Assembly: GCA_021396245.1 (NCBI GenBank)
Contig: WNYE01000083.1
Coordinates: 1-64,000 of the forward strand
Source: Sporothrix humicola
Taxonomy: Eukaryota; Ascomycota; Sordariomycetes; Ophiostomatales; Ophiostomataceae
Length of the DNA stretch: 64,000 nt
Direction of reading: 5' to 3'
Part shown: positions 1 through 12,518 of the stretch, piece by piece
How positions within the stretch are numbered: the first letter of the stretch is position 1
Layout of the letters: each line of letters begins with the position of its first letter
Position numbers and translations under genes: made by a program
The notes under the pieces: model-generated
Seen by the model: the letters and a program-made list of their open reading frames with translations, nothing else
Databases searched by the model: none
What the model was told of the DNA's origin: nothing

Positions 1-3000
1 TAATAATTTTATAATATTAATAAAAAATATAATAAAACGGTATTACGAAAAAAATAAATAAAATAAACGATAAAAAAGACTTTTATAAAACGTTTACGGT
101 AATAGGTTATACCGGTATTATTTTTTTATCGAAAGAAAGTTTCGTAGTTTAGTTTAATAAGTAATTTATAATTTAATTAATTAATTAAATTAAAAAGTAA
201 AAAGTGTAAAAAGTGTAAGTAAGTTAATTATAATAAATATTATTAAAAACTTTTTAAATATTTAATTAAAAGAAAGTTACCGTATTTTTAAAACTTTATA
301 CGCCGTATACCGCGTCGGTAAAAAGGTAAGTTATAAGTTCCGTAAACCGGTGTCGCCGGTTATTTATTTAGTTTTTTAAGAAAAAATAATTATTTTTTAT
401 TACTTCGGCGAGTTTATAAGTTACGATAACTTTAATAACTTTATTAATTATATTAAAAAACGTTATTAACCTTTAACTTTTAACTTTTTATTTTTTTAAG
501 GCGGTTTTATTAAGTTTTAAGATAACGATAGTATAAAATATTTTAAAGTATAATAACTAATAGTTAAAACGTAAATTAATTATAGCGATATTTTAAAGTT
601 AAAAAGCGAAAAAGTTACCGTAAGTTTAAAAGAGTACGTTTAATATTTAGTTTAACTTAAAAGTTTTACGTAAAAAAGTACAGTAAATTACCGTTAAAAT
701 ATTATTTATAAAAACGTTTTAGTTAATAAAAATATAATTATACGACGCCGGTGTTAATAAAAGTAATAAAACGTTTAAAGTTAAAAAAAACCGGTAAGAA
801 AAAATTTTAACTTTATCGTCGAGATATACGGCGTACGTATTATTTAAACGTTTTAAAGGTAAAAAGAAAAAAAAAACAACGGGAGTATAACTTTAAAAAC
901 GGGTTTATTTTTTTAACTTTTATAAGTCGGTGTTTTTTATTAAGGTTTCGTATAAAACAACCCGTTAATAACGTATACTTACGTACTAAAAAGTTTATTA
1001 TTATACTCGCCGTACTGTTCGTACGGTTTCGTAAGTTACTTTAAACTAATCGCCGGCGTATACTTTTTTTTTCGTAACGTAAAAAGTATTAGTAACGACG
1101 GTAACGGCCGTATTTTAACTAAAAAAACGTCGTTTTTTTAAAAGTAACTTAGCCGAGGTATATACGTATATAATATTAATAAGTTTACTAAATAAGTCGT
1201 TAGTTTAACGTTTAAAAGTAACGATATTAATAAGTAATAACGGCGTTAAAAAAAGTATACTCCGTTTTAAAAATATAACTTTTTTTTGATTAAACTTAAT
1301 TTAATAAAAGTTATTTACTAGTACCGGTGGAGTCGACGTCGGTATAAAGTATATTTATAATGTATAGTCGGATTTCGGTTAATTTAATACGGAGTGTATA
1401 GTTTAAAAGTGTAACGAGGTTTACGTATAGTTTATAATAAATAAACGGTGGTAAAATTAAAGGTTTTACGGTTATTAAGTCGGTGTATTAAACGGTGTAA
1501 AAAAGGATAAATCTTATTCGTTTATAAAGTTAAAAAATACGTTAATATAAATAAAAGTTTATTTTATTAAATTTTAAAACGGGTAATAAAAGTTAATATT
1601 TTTTATTAAAATAACGTTATCTTTAACTTCGAAAACTAGTAAAGTTATAAGTTAAAATAACGGTAAGTTTTATAATTAAAGACTAAAGGTGTAAAACTCG
1701 TTATAAATACCGATAATATATAATAACCAAGTTTTAGTTATTCGAATAATAATATATATAATATTTTTAGTTATAGTATATTATTAATATATTAACGAAA
1801 GACTTTTAACGACGTATTTAACGAAACGACTTTCTTTAGTTTATAACTTATAATATTTATTAAAGGTTAAACTTAAAGTATCGCCGTTTTAAATAAGTAT
1901 AATTTTTTATAAAAAGATTACGTTAACGTTGAAGGAGTTTATTTAATAAAGGGCGACTTATGTAAAGTGGTTAATTTTATATATATTTTAAAAGATAATA
2001 AGTATTATTAATAATTTAAATTTAACGGCGGAAGTTATAATGTATTTAAAGAAATAATATTTAGTTTATTTAAAGGGAAACGTTTATTGGTATCGTTGTT
2101 TAACCGGTATTCGTTAAAGTATACGAAGTAAACAAAGTAAAAATAAAAAAAAGTTGAGTGTAAACTTTAGTAATTAATATAATATTTATTAAATTTAGTT
2201 TTTTCGTAAGTTTAGTTATTATAAACGTTATTATAATATACGTATTATAAAAGTTTCCGGTAATTTTAGTTTAAATAACTTTAAGTTTAATACCGGTAAT
2301 AAATTTACGGTTTATAATTTTTTTAATATAAGTAAATATAATAAAACCCGTAATTAATAATTACGTTATTTTAAAGTAAAAAGTTTATATTAACTTTGAA
2401 GGTTAACGTAAAATAAAAGTTATTATTAAAAGTTAAGTTTAAGTATCGATAAATTATTAATTTTATTTATATTATTAAACGAGGTATATTTAGTTTAATA
2501 ATTAAGTTTAATAAAAGTAAAGTATTAGTTGGTACGTTTTAAAAAATAACTTTTAAATTTATAACGGTCGTTTTAACGTTAAAAAAAACCGTTTAAAAAA
2601 GGTTTTTTATAAATTAATAATTTATACCTTTAAAAAAAACGATAATATAATCTTCGTTAAAGAGTTAACGTACGGCGATGGTGAGGGTACGGTTTTTAAC
2701 GGTTACCGTGGTAGTTTTAATAATAACTTCGTTAATTAACGGTGACGTTATCCGGTTAATGTATAAAAAGACTTTATCGTAAAGTAACGGTTTAGTTATT
2801 ATAATATTAAGGTTACCGGAGTATACGTATATTTATTATAATAAAAAGGTAATTTATACCGTTATTTTAATAATATAAATTAATTATATATAATTATTAT
2901 TTATTAAATAACCGGCGAGTATAAGTATAATAGTTATTAGTGTAATAATAACGTAAAAAGTTTAAAAAATAACGGTATAAAAAAGCTTTTAAAAAATTAC

Positions 3001-3450
3001 GTCGAATATAACGTTAATTTACGAGTTAATTATATATATAATAATAAAAATAAAAGTAACGTTTATAACGTAAAAATTAAAAATACCGTAAATATCGACG
3101 ACGTTAACGAAAATAAAAGTCGTAAACGGTATATTAATAATTTAATTATTAACGGCTTCGAAGGTATAAATAAAAACGGTAAATATTAAAGGCCAGTTAA
3201 AAAAAAAAATAAAAGTACCCGGTATATCAATAATAATACAACTACGTTTATTAAAAAACTATAACGGGTTATTAAAAACCACGACGGTACAGCTCTTTAA
3301 ACGAAAGCGTAAACTATTAATCGACGCGGAGCTGTCCGCCGTTAACGGTCGTGTACGTTTCGTAAACGCCGAGAAGGGGGGTGACGGTATAACCGTACCC
3401 CGGGGCCGTACGGTTACGCGTTACGGCCGGGTGGCGGTAAGTATAACGGT
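1..3450. repeat. RIP-mutated AT-rich tract (relic of a repeat)
   Basis: This tract is strongly AT-rich, has dense stops in all frames and holds no open frame of 60 codons. CA dinucleotides are almost absent: I found only about ten in the first 3.3 kb by eye. TA is very frequent, and most surviving C lies in CG, CT or CC context. That is the footprint of repeat-induced point mutation, which converts CpA to TpA in duplicated DNA of Pezizomycotina. TG, the same site on the other strand, survives several times more often than CA, so the mutation looks strand-biased. From about 3290 to 3450 the tract is GC-richer but still CA-poor. Composition changes abruptly near 3450. The original element cannot be identified; its left end lies outside the window. 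Confidence 0.85.
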
Positions 3451-5979
3451 AGCCAAAAGGTTAATATTAGAAATAAATAAACAGATAAATGTAGATGGAG
3501 GTTGGAGGGATTCGAAGAGAAATGGATTCAAATTATTCTTTTTCTTATAAATGAATTTTTTGTATTTACTTTGACAATATTATTTAATTGAAGTTATTAA
3601 TATAAAGACAGCCTTTTCATTCCAAGTTAATAAAAGTTGTCTTAAGAGACGAGCCGGTCGAAGCATCTCTAATACCCAGGACATCCCAGGGTATCCCAGG
3701 ACTCGACTAGGGCACAGACGGCACGGTAAGAGAAGATACAAGCTAAAAAAGGCATGCCGCGCCGGGACGACAAATGGGCGAGGAGAGGAAAAGTGCAAGA
3801 AGTGCAAAAGGGTGCAGAAGAGGTGTAAAAGGAGATGTGCAAAGAGAGGGAACCCCCACGCGCTTCAAAAAGGCGGCGAGAGAAAGAAGGGGAAAGGAGA
3901 GAAGAGAAGAGAGAAAATGAGGAGGGTTGACGGCGTGGGGGTTCCTTCCTTCTCCACCTCTCTTCTCTCTCTTCCCCTCTGTTTTTGCTTCTCACTCCTT
4001 CCTCCTGTTCTCCTCCTCTTCTCCTCGCTCTTCCTTTCTCCGGGGTAATACTGCGACTGTAACTGCACCTGCACGGAGAAACTGCAGCTGGAACCCCCTG
4101 TCACACCCAGGCTCGTCAGGTCACACGCAAAGTGTCTGGTCGCTCTTGCCAATTTCCACCGTTTGGCGAGGTCCACGAGTCCACGACGCACCTTCCTTGA
4201 AGACGAGTGTTTGTGACAAAATAGAAGGCGCGATCAACAACTGAGTACTCCGTACAAACGGAAGGAGCGACTGTAGATACCCCTTTTCGTCTTTTCGTCT
4301 ACATCGTAGACATGAACATGATCGCACTTTGATACCCACTGAACGACAAACTCTAAAAGACAAAAGTCGAAAAACAAAAAACAAGACTTGCACCCCTGCC
4401 CTTCACCCTTCTTTCAATGCCCTTCAACATCACCCCTTCAGCAGCACTCGTCACGCTAGGGGCAGGATCCATGCGTTCCCGTCCCTAGACCTTGACCTAG
4501 ACAGTGGGCCGAACACAACAACAAAAGGACAGGGACTTGAACCTCACAAGACAAACCTCACAAGACAAGGGGACATCACCATCCAGTCTATGCCGTTTCG
4601 GTTTGTATTGTCTCCGCCAGGACCAACTTCGACCGTCTTGACATGACAATTCATGACACCTTGTTTGCTCTCGGTGCAGCCCTGTTTTCAGCTCATTCTT
4701 AGTGCACTTTCATCACATTGTGCTGTTGCACTTCCATCACATCCAGGGGGTAATACAGGACGGACGTCGGACGTCGACATGCGTGGGTGGTCACTTTTGT
4801 TTCCCCAGAGCCAAGGTGGCACCCCACGCCAACAAGCCTTGGAGATGGACAAGACTGGGGGATATTGACAATTTGACAAAGGAGACGACAAGAGAAGAGA
4901 AGAGACACTGTCCAGTGGACTGGGTCGGCAGGCAAGCTCCTCTTTCGTGACCGATGATGTGGATGTTGTGGACTTGCTTTCTTTTTCTTTCGTCGTCAAC
5001 CTCCTCATTTGACTTCTGCGCAGTCTGGTCTGGTACGGGATGCATCTGCATGCACAAACCTTGACCAGAAAATAGAAGGAGACAAGACAAAAGAAGGAGC
5101 TGCAGTGCAGCTGCAGAGCAGAAACCTCCGCAACCCGTGGCCTGCAACCCACAACCCGCAACCCATCCCGTCTTTTTGGTGCAGCCCTTTTGCGTGCAAT
5201 ATTTTTTATTTCTTTTTTTTGTTGTCTTTTTTTTCTACCGCCCCATCCTATCCCGTCTGTTCAGTCCTATTCAGATTCTGAATCCCCCTTTTGACACCAG
5301 GTGGTCATTTCTTGACAGTCTTTTTGCAGTCTTTTCTTTCCCAACCCATCCCCTTGAGGCTCTCTGTTTTCAATATCCACCTCCACCTTTTGTCCCCGCT
5401 CTGTGCTTGTGTTCCTCGACGGAACTTCCACAGACGTCCACAGACATTCACAAACGACAGAGAAGAAGTGTACAGAGAGCACAAAGAACAGACAACGGAG
5501 AACGACACGGAGAAGGAGATCACAGATCCGCTGTGCTACATTACACCGAACTCGTGGGCGGACAGCTTGTCTGGCAGCTTTCCAGATTTCCAGCTTTCCT
5601 TTTCTCCTTCTTTGCCTCTGCCCCTGTGCCGTTACTGCCTTTTCACTCCTTACTGCGTCTTCTTCCCGTTTGAGCTGTGCCGTGCTGCCTGCCCTGTCCG
5701 TCTGCCCGTCTGTGCCTCCCAACCGTCGTACCCTGGGCTTGAACCGTTCTTTTACTTTTTCTTTTCCTACCCTTTTTTTCTCTTCTCCCCCATTTACTCC
5801 CCCATCTAACGTCTGCGACCACTCACTATTCACTACTCATTACTCATTAACAATCGATCATTGTTTACACCGACCGCAAGCAACAACAAGGACAGCATCG
5901 CACTGCACCAACCTCCCGACCTCCACATCATCAAAGGCCGTTTGATCATGCGCGGCGCCGCGGACCGCCGCCAGCTCGA
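3451..5979. other. gene-free stretch upstream of the C2H2 regulator
   Basis: Normal base composition resumes here. The open frames present overlap on both strands, lack recognisable domains and are low in complexity, so I call no gene. The first half has purine-rich and pyrimidine-rich blocks (3850-4040). The second half (5170-5800) is CT-rich and probably contains the promoter and leader of the gene at 5980. A micro-palindrome, GTAC-TCC-GTAC, lies at 4245-4255. Confidence 0.6.
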
Positions 5980-8900
5980 ATGTCCGACTCTCACCACCCC
6001 CACGACCAGGTGCACCGGCTGGCGCAACCTGAACACTCGCAACATTCGCAACAATCGCAACAGTCACAACAGTCACAGCATCCACCGACTCAACAACAAC
6101 CCAACAATACTTCAGGGAGCGCCGCATACAAACGCGCCAGTCGCAAAGGCGCGCCCCGGCGATATGCCTGCCGCTTTCCCGGCTGCGACAAGGTCTACTC
6201 CCGCCAGGAGCACCTCCAGCGCCATCAGCTGAATCGTAGGTCTCCCGGCTTCCCGCAGGACAAACTCTGACCAAGACTAACCTCTTCTAGACAGCCCAAA
6301 AGAAATCTATGCGTGCGACGTCGACGGCTGCGGCCAGCGCTTTGTTCGGGCCGACCTTCTTTCGCGACACAAGAAACGGCACTCGGCGTCGTACACACCG
6401 CGCAATCGAATACAGAGCTTCCGGGAGCCAGAACATGCGACATACACAACGGGACCTGGTGGGAATATAATATCACCGCCGGTTGGACTACATGGCAACA
6501 GCAGAAGCGGCCACAACCACAATGCCATTGACGACTCGCCACAGAGTACGAGCACAGGCACGCCAGGAACAAGCGTTGGGACAAACGTCGGTCACGGTCA
6601 TGTCGGCAACACCAATGTAAGCGGTGGCGTCGCCGGAGGAGGCGGCTTCAACACGCGCATCACATCGTATCCGTCGCCGAGTGTGCCGCGCGATGCCGCA
6701 ATCTTACTCTCTCCAGAGACATCTACAGTATTACCGGTGACCACATCCTCGATGCCGGTGACAGCATCCCATGTCGGCTTAGCCGGTATGCCCAGCCACC
6801 GACCTGGCGCCATTGGCCAAACAGCACCACCGCCAACGCAAGTACTGCAGGCAGTGTCGGCGTCGTGGGCGGCATCGGCACCTCTGGCAACCAATATGGG
6901 AGTCGAAATGATGCAGACTGAGAAGACGGCGGGATATTACCAGGCACAGACAGTCACACAACATCAACACCAGCAACATCACCACATCGAACAGCACCAT
7001 TCTCAGCATCAGCAACAACCACATCACCAACAACAGCCTCTCCAAACACACCAACCCCATCAACCTCAACAACCACAGCCTCAGCATCAGCCCTACCACC
7101 AGCCTCACACCCGCGATGATCAACATGCGCACGTCATTGATGATCCGGCTCCGTCGCTGTTGGCATTTGCCGGCGCAACCTATGCTGACTCGTACCTGTC
7201 GAGCGAAAACTTTACGGCATGGCTGTTTAACGCGACTCCGGCGATCCACTTCAACATGTCGCAGCAGCTCCCCTTTCTGGAGGGCGGGCTCGAGTCGCCG
7301 TTCAACAACAACATTACGTACGACTACGAGTCGCTGACCAGCCGCTCGCACATTGACACGCCGCCGCGGCAGCTCGAGAGCAGCGACGAGGCCGTGACCG
7401 ATGCACGGCGGCAGGAGATTGTGAGCGCCTTCAAGGCCTGGCGCCTCCAGCAGCCTCTCCATATGCAAGAGCGCACCCCGAGTTTCGGGCAGGTCATTGG
7501 CGACGACATCCCCGCGCTCAGCGCCGACATGATCCACGAGTCGCTGTACGAGTTCTGGGAGCATGTGTCGCCGCGCGTGCCCATCATCCACCAGCCGACG
7601 TTTTCGTGCAACCGGTGCCCGCTGCTACTACTAGCGGTGATGCTGGCGCTGGGCTCAGCGTCGCGCTACGACCGCGACCAGACCGGCACGCTGGGCGAGC
7701 TGGGCGGGTTTGCCGACATTGTGATTACCCAGGCGCGTTTCGAGATCCTGACAAACGAAGAGGCCACGCCGCCCGTCAGTCTGTGGGTGGCGCAGGCCTT
7801 GCTTCTGGTCGAGTTTTACGAAAAGATGCAGTCGACACGCTGGCTGCACGAACGCTCACAAGTCTACCACTCTGTGACGCTCACTCTGCTGAGGCGAGGC
7901 AGCCCCCTGATCGGCCGGGGCGGCAGCGAGACACCGCCGGACGAGTCGCAGCTGCCTCCGTCTTTGACGGCCACCTCGCCGCCATCGTCTCTACCAACAC
8001 ATCCACAGTCGCCGCCGACGCCTCTATCGCACCAACCGCTGGGGAGACATCATCATCACCCTCATCCTCACGGGCATACCCAGCGCCTCCACCACCACCA
8101 CCAGCGGGACGGTGCCGCCGCCTCCGGAACCGGCACCGACCTCCAGACCTGGTGGACCCGCTGGGCTGAGACTGAGGCCATGCACCGCGTCGTTTTCGTG
8201 ACTTTTTGTTTGGATATCGCCCACGCCTCCATGTTTGGCCACATGGCCGACATGGCCCCCCACGAGATTCGTTTGCCACTCCCGTGCGGCGACAACCAGT
8301 GGACCGCGCCGCGACCGGAAGACGTCCGCCAGATCGACCATGAGCTGCGCATGTACGGCGCGCACCCGCCCATTATGTTTCTGGACGGGCTTAAGCAGGC
8401 GGTGCACGGCATCGAGGTCAAGACGCACAGTTTCGGGCGGATGATTATCATGTCCGGGCTGCTGAGCGTCGGCTGGCACTTGAGGAACCGGGAGACGCAT
8501 CTCAAGTGGCTGGACCTGACGTCGACGGCCAACGCAGGGCAAGGGTCGACAACCGAGACGGCCCAGACGCAGCAGGACGCCTGGCGCAAGACGCTGCTGA
8601 CAGCATTTGACGGCTGGAAGAACAGTTTCGACCAAGTGCAGGGGGCCCAGGGGCCAGCAGCGGTGGCCGGGACGGCCGTAGCGACGACAGCTGCAGCAGC
8701 CGGAGCCTCTACAGCCACAACCTCGTCGTCGCCCTCGTCACCCTCTCCGACGATTCGGAGAAGCGGCTTCAACGGCCCCATCGAGAGCGCCGCCGTCCTC
8801 TACCATCTGGCCCACATTTGCCTGCACGTTGACATTGTCGACTGCCAGGTGTACGCGGGCGCCAAGCGGCTGCTGTCCCGCAAAGTGTCAAGCAGAGACT

Positions 8901-9469
8901 ACACCAATGTCGTGACGCGCATGACCACATGGGCCAAGCAGGCATCGACACGGCATGCCGTCCTCCACGCATTCAGGTTGTTGTACAGAGTTCTCGCGGA
9001 TCCGGGCAGTCGGGACACAAAGACGGGAGCAGCAGCCACATCCGCGACGGCAGGGCCTTCCTCCTCAATGTACTCCCTCAAGACAGAGGCCGATCCCCAC
9101 CGGCCGTGGATCATGTACTATGCCGCCCTCAGCATCTGGTCGTTTGTGCGCGCCGTGGGGCAGATTCGGGGTGCGCCGGGGAGGACACACAATCACAATC
9201 AAAATCATAACCACTCCCACAGCCACCTACCTCCCTACCAGAGAGTCGTCGCCTACCTGGCGCGCGTCGCCGAGCGACACGACCTCGACGAGGTGGTGAG
9301 CCATGGCTTTGACCACCAGAGCCACCACCAGCTGTACCACACGCTGGCCGACGGCCTGCCGGGCCTGCTGGACTATTTGCAGGCCGTCTTTGCCGAGGCG
9401 CACTCGGAGCTGCTGCGGGAGGCGCACCAGCGGCTGCAGGTGTGCCTCGAGATAATCATGGGGCAGTAG
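5980..9469 (+). CDS. C2H2 zinc-finger transcription factor with fungal-specific regulatory domain
   Basis: The predicted nuclear DNA-binding regulator has 1144 aa in two exons, 5980-6235 and 6291-9469. The intron has a GTAGGT donor, a CTAAC branch site and a TAG acceptor. Two tandem classical fingers are visible: C64, C69, H82, H86 and C94, C99, H112, H116, each with C-x4-C-x12-H-x3-H spacing. The intron splits the codon of the last zinc ligand of finger 1 (H86), which supports the splice model. A Gln/Ser/His-rich stretch precedes the fingers, and a long His/Gln/Pro-rich linker follows them. After that comes a segment typical of the Fungal_trans domain (PF04082), beginning around the residues LYEFWEHVSPRVPIIHQPTF. 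A second His/Pro-rich insertion interrupts that domain near position 8050. I chose the start at 5980 as the first ATG of the frame. The regulated genes are unknown. Confidence 0.88.
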
Positions 9470-10223
9470 GGGGGAGGGGGGATGATGAAGAAGAAGAAAA
9501 GCAGAAGAAGAAAAGTAATTTTGAACTTGATTGTTGGACAGGACTTGGAAATGGTTGGTAGCGGTTATGGACATTGGACATTTTGATATGGAGCCTTGTC
9601 TTTTCTTTTTGTTCATTTTTGCTTTCCTTCCTTCATAGACCGACAACCCATATGCAATATCGAGGGTAAATGCCTTTTTTCGTTACATCGTTGGTTGACT
9701 TCAGCGACCGTCGTCGCCCGTTGCTTCCTCCGCCGATTTGTCGCTTATGCGACTCGCTGTAAGTTGCCGTGTTGCCTGTTTGGGGAAAATGGTGCAAGTT
9801 GGACAAGAAAAGTGGGCCAATCGCGGACACCGATGCGGCCGGGTCGGCTTACAAAGAAGACAGGCTGGGAGAAGTCAATTGATCTGCAGCGACTCCCAAC
9901 ACGTTATTTGTCTTGTTTCCCCGGATTACCAATTACCAATGGAGATGGAATGACGTGCCGAGTCCGCTCTGTATACGGCTCTGACAGGTACTGTTAGCCT
10001 TTGCTCACAGGCAACATCAGCAAGGCTGCGAGGCTGTACGGACGATTCGTCCTTGGCGACGGCGTATATATTGACGGCGTCGACCTCAACTTCCTTTGGA
10101 CAAACTGACACAAACACAAGTACTCACGAAAAACATAGGCATCAAAGATAACAGATTAAAGACACAATACCACTACTCGCCACACAAAGAACAGCACTAC
10201 ACATCACACACACACCCACCAAC
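9470..10223. other. intergenic: 3' flank of the regulator and promoter of the SDR-like gene
   Basis: No credible coding sequence was found. The left part is the purine-rich 3' flank of the preceding gene. The right part ends in a CA-rich leader typical of fungal genes before the ATG at 10224. Confidence 0.6.
10065..10070 (+). promoter_or_regulatory. TATA-like element of the SDR-like gene
   Basis: A TATATA sequence lies about 155 bases before the ATG at 10224, followed by a CA-rich leader. Its use is inferred from position only. Confidence 0.4.
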
Positions 10224-10936
10224 ATGTCCGCCCCCGTCGCCCTCATCCTCGGCGCCGGCGCCAATGTCGGCCAGGCCGTCGCGCGGGCCTTTGCCGCCGA
10301 GGGGTACAAGATTGCCTTGGTGGCCAGATCGGCAAAAGACACGGGGAGTGAAGGATACCTGCACATCCGCGGCGACCTCTCCGACCCAGCCTCCGTGCCG
10401 GGCATCTTTGCCCAAGTCAAGAAGGAGCTTGGGGCGCCGCGCGTTGTCATCTATAATGGTATGCCCATCCCGACCGACTAATTGAAATATATCCCACTGA
10501 CAGCGTAGCCGCCGCCGGCCGTCCGGCCGCCGATCCGCTGGCCATGCCGCTCGGCGACTTTGTGACGACGCTCAACATTAACACCACGAGCGTCTACGCG
10601 GCGGCAAAGGAGGCAGTCTCCTCCTGGAAAGAGGACACCCCCGGCGTCTTCATCTTTACCGGCAACATTACAAATGTCCAGCCCATCCCCGCCATGGCGC
10701 CCATGAGCGCCGGCAAGTCGGCGACGGCCGCGCTCATCCAGTCGGCCGTCGCCTCCAACCAGTTTGGCGGCGCCCGCTTCTACTACGCCGACGAGCGCAA
10801 GGAGGACGGCGCGCCGGCGTACGGGGCGATCAACGGCGAGGCGCACGCGGCGCTGTACACGTCGCTGGCCAAGTCGCCCACTCAAGAGCCGTGGCTGCAG
10901 ACGTTTGTCAAGGGGGTTGGCTACAAGAAGTTTTAG
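10224..10936 (+). CDS. small NAD(P)-binding SDR-like protein lacking the catalytic tyrosine
   Basis: The protein has 220 aa from two exons, 10224-10458 and 10509-10936. The donor is GTATGC and the acceptor is the TAG at 10506-10508; using the CAG just before it would create an immediate stop. The N-terminus has the Rossmann nucleotide loop GAGANVG (residues 10-16), as in short-chain dehydrogenases. Where classical SDRs carry Y-x3-K, this protein reads M144-S-A-G-K148, so the lysine is kept and the tyrosine is missing. It also lacks the usual C-terminal substrate-binding length, SDRs being commonly about 250 aa. The C-terminal part (FYYADERKEDG and the ending FVKGVGYKKF) matches my memory of a conserved fungal SDR-like family of unknown substrate. 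It is probably cytosolic. A true redox role is uncertain. Confidence 0.85.
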
Positions 10937-11583
10937 GAGGGAGAAATGATACGATGTACAACAACATGTACTCCATACATCACCTTTCGTTGAAGAACCA
11001 GTCGCTATGATGGTACACTTTCGGTTTAGATCGTATTCCAAATAATTGACGCCGATGATGTTTACAACACCGATTCTGCCCAGCAGTCTGTCTTCCCGGA
11101 ATGTTTTGTTTCTTCTTTCATATCTGAAACGATGTGCTGGGGAAGTTCCCTTTTATCTCTTTTGCGACTGGCTACCCAAATCGTCGACTCAGCCACTGTA
11201 GAGCTTGGAGAGTTGGCCTGAAGTTTGAGCTAGAGAATATCCCTGCGCCGCCACTCCAAGCAGTTTTACCAGCTTTAACTTTAACTCTAAGTCCTCGTCG
11301 CCCGGTCGTGTCTTGTGTGCACCCTATCGTATCTTTCACCGAAACCTCGGCATCCTTTGTATTTTTGCAGTGGGTGTCAGTTGTGTCATATTTTCTTTTG
11401 ACAAATGTTGTCGCCAGCTTTCAGTTTCGTCTTTTCGGACACCCGACCCGAATACAGCAAAAGCAGCGATGGCAGACATGTCATCGTTGAGTTGGTATTT
11501 ATTCAACATGTCCCCAACTCTTCAAGTTGGCAAGATGCGAGCATCATATCCCATCAACATCGTCCCTCCCCTCACACAACAAC
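10937..11583. other. intergenic before the cutinase gene
   Basis: No gene is supported here. The stretch holds the 3' flank of the SDR-like gene and the cutinase promoter. Its last 50 bases are a CA-rich leader ending at the ATG of 11584. Confidence 0.6.
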
Positions 11584-12518
11584 ATGCTATTCTCTGCAAA
11601 ATTGGGCGTCATCGGCACCTTCGCTCTGGCCAGTCGTGTATCCGCCGCCGACATTGCCTGCGCCGACAGCTTTATGATCCTGGTCGCCCGCGGGTCCGGC
11701 GAGGGCAAGAACACTGTGGTCGGCCAAAGCACGCCCGACTTTACCGGTATTGCGGGCAGTGCCGCTCTCAAAGTGCAGTCCCAAGTTCCCGGGGTGGTTG
11801 TTGCCGGCCTGCCCTACCCGGCCGCCCTCCCAACGGCCGACCCCATGGTCTACGCCAACTCCGAGGCCAACGGGACCGCCCTCGTGGCCCAGACGGTCGA
11901 GGACTATTCCCAGCAATGCCCGGGCGTGCCGATTGCCCTGATGGGCTTCTCGCAGGGCGCACAGGCCGTGCAGGACGCCATGTGCGGTGGTCTGGGGGGT
12001 GGTGTCCTCAACTCGCTGCCGCCAATGGATCAAAGCCTCGTGGAGGATAACGGTACACCCCACAGAATCCGATGAGTTCCATACACCCGTGTACTAACCT
12101 GCTACGCATGCCAGTCCTTGCCGCCGTCCTCATCGCCGACCCCTCCCAGGTCGCCGGCGCCTCCTTCAACCGCGGCAACGGCACCCGCGGCGGCATCTTC
12201 AAGCGCACCGACACGGCCGCCTGCGACCCGTATGCCGCTTTAGGGATTTACGCCGCCTTTTGCCAGGCCAACGACCTGTTTTGCGACAGCGGCACCAGCC
12301 TGGCCGTGCACATTGCCGAGCCCGCCACCTTTGAGGACGACATTGTGCAGTTTATCGTGGGCCGGTGGAATGACAAGCAGGCGAGTACTACTGAACTAGC
12401 AAACGCAACATCGGCGACCGTGACGAAGAGCGCAGCCAGCGGAGCGGGGAGACTGGGCTTGAGTCAACCTCTTCTTGCTGGAGTGGGTGCCGCGCTGGCC
12501 GTGATGGTGTTGGTTTAA
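11584..12518 (+). CDS. secreted cutinase-family serine esterase, probably GPI-anchored
   Basis: The protein has 290 aa from exons 11584-12052 and 12115-12518. The intron has a GTACAC donor, a CTAAC branch site and a CAG acceptor. Residues 1-21 form a signal peptide ending in SRVSA. The family hydrolyses cutin and related ester polymers outside the cell. The nucleophile motif GFSQG places Ser123. The oxyanion-loop-like ARGSGEG lies near residue 37. Asp210 in NDLFC and His222 in LAVHIAE complete a cutinase-type triad (assigned by pattern). The C-terminus is Ser/Thr/Ala-rich and then hydrophobic (about the last 15 residues), as in GPI-anchored proteins, which classical cutinases lack. I chose the ATG at 11584 because it directly precedes the signal peptide and follows a CA-rich leader. 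Acetylxylan esterases of the same fold are an alternative. Confidence 0.9.

Noticed and set aside
1..3450. Naming the RIP-mutated element as a specific transposon family
   Set aside because: No open frame, terminal repeat or target-site duplication survives that would support a family call.
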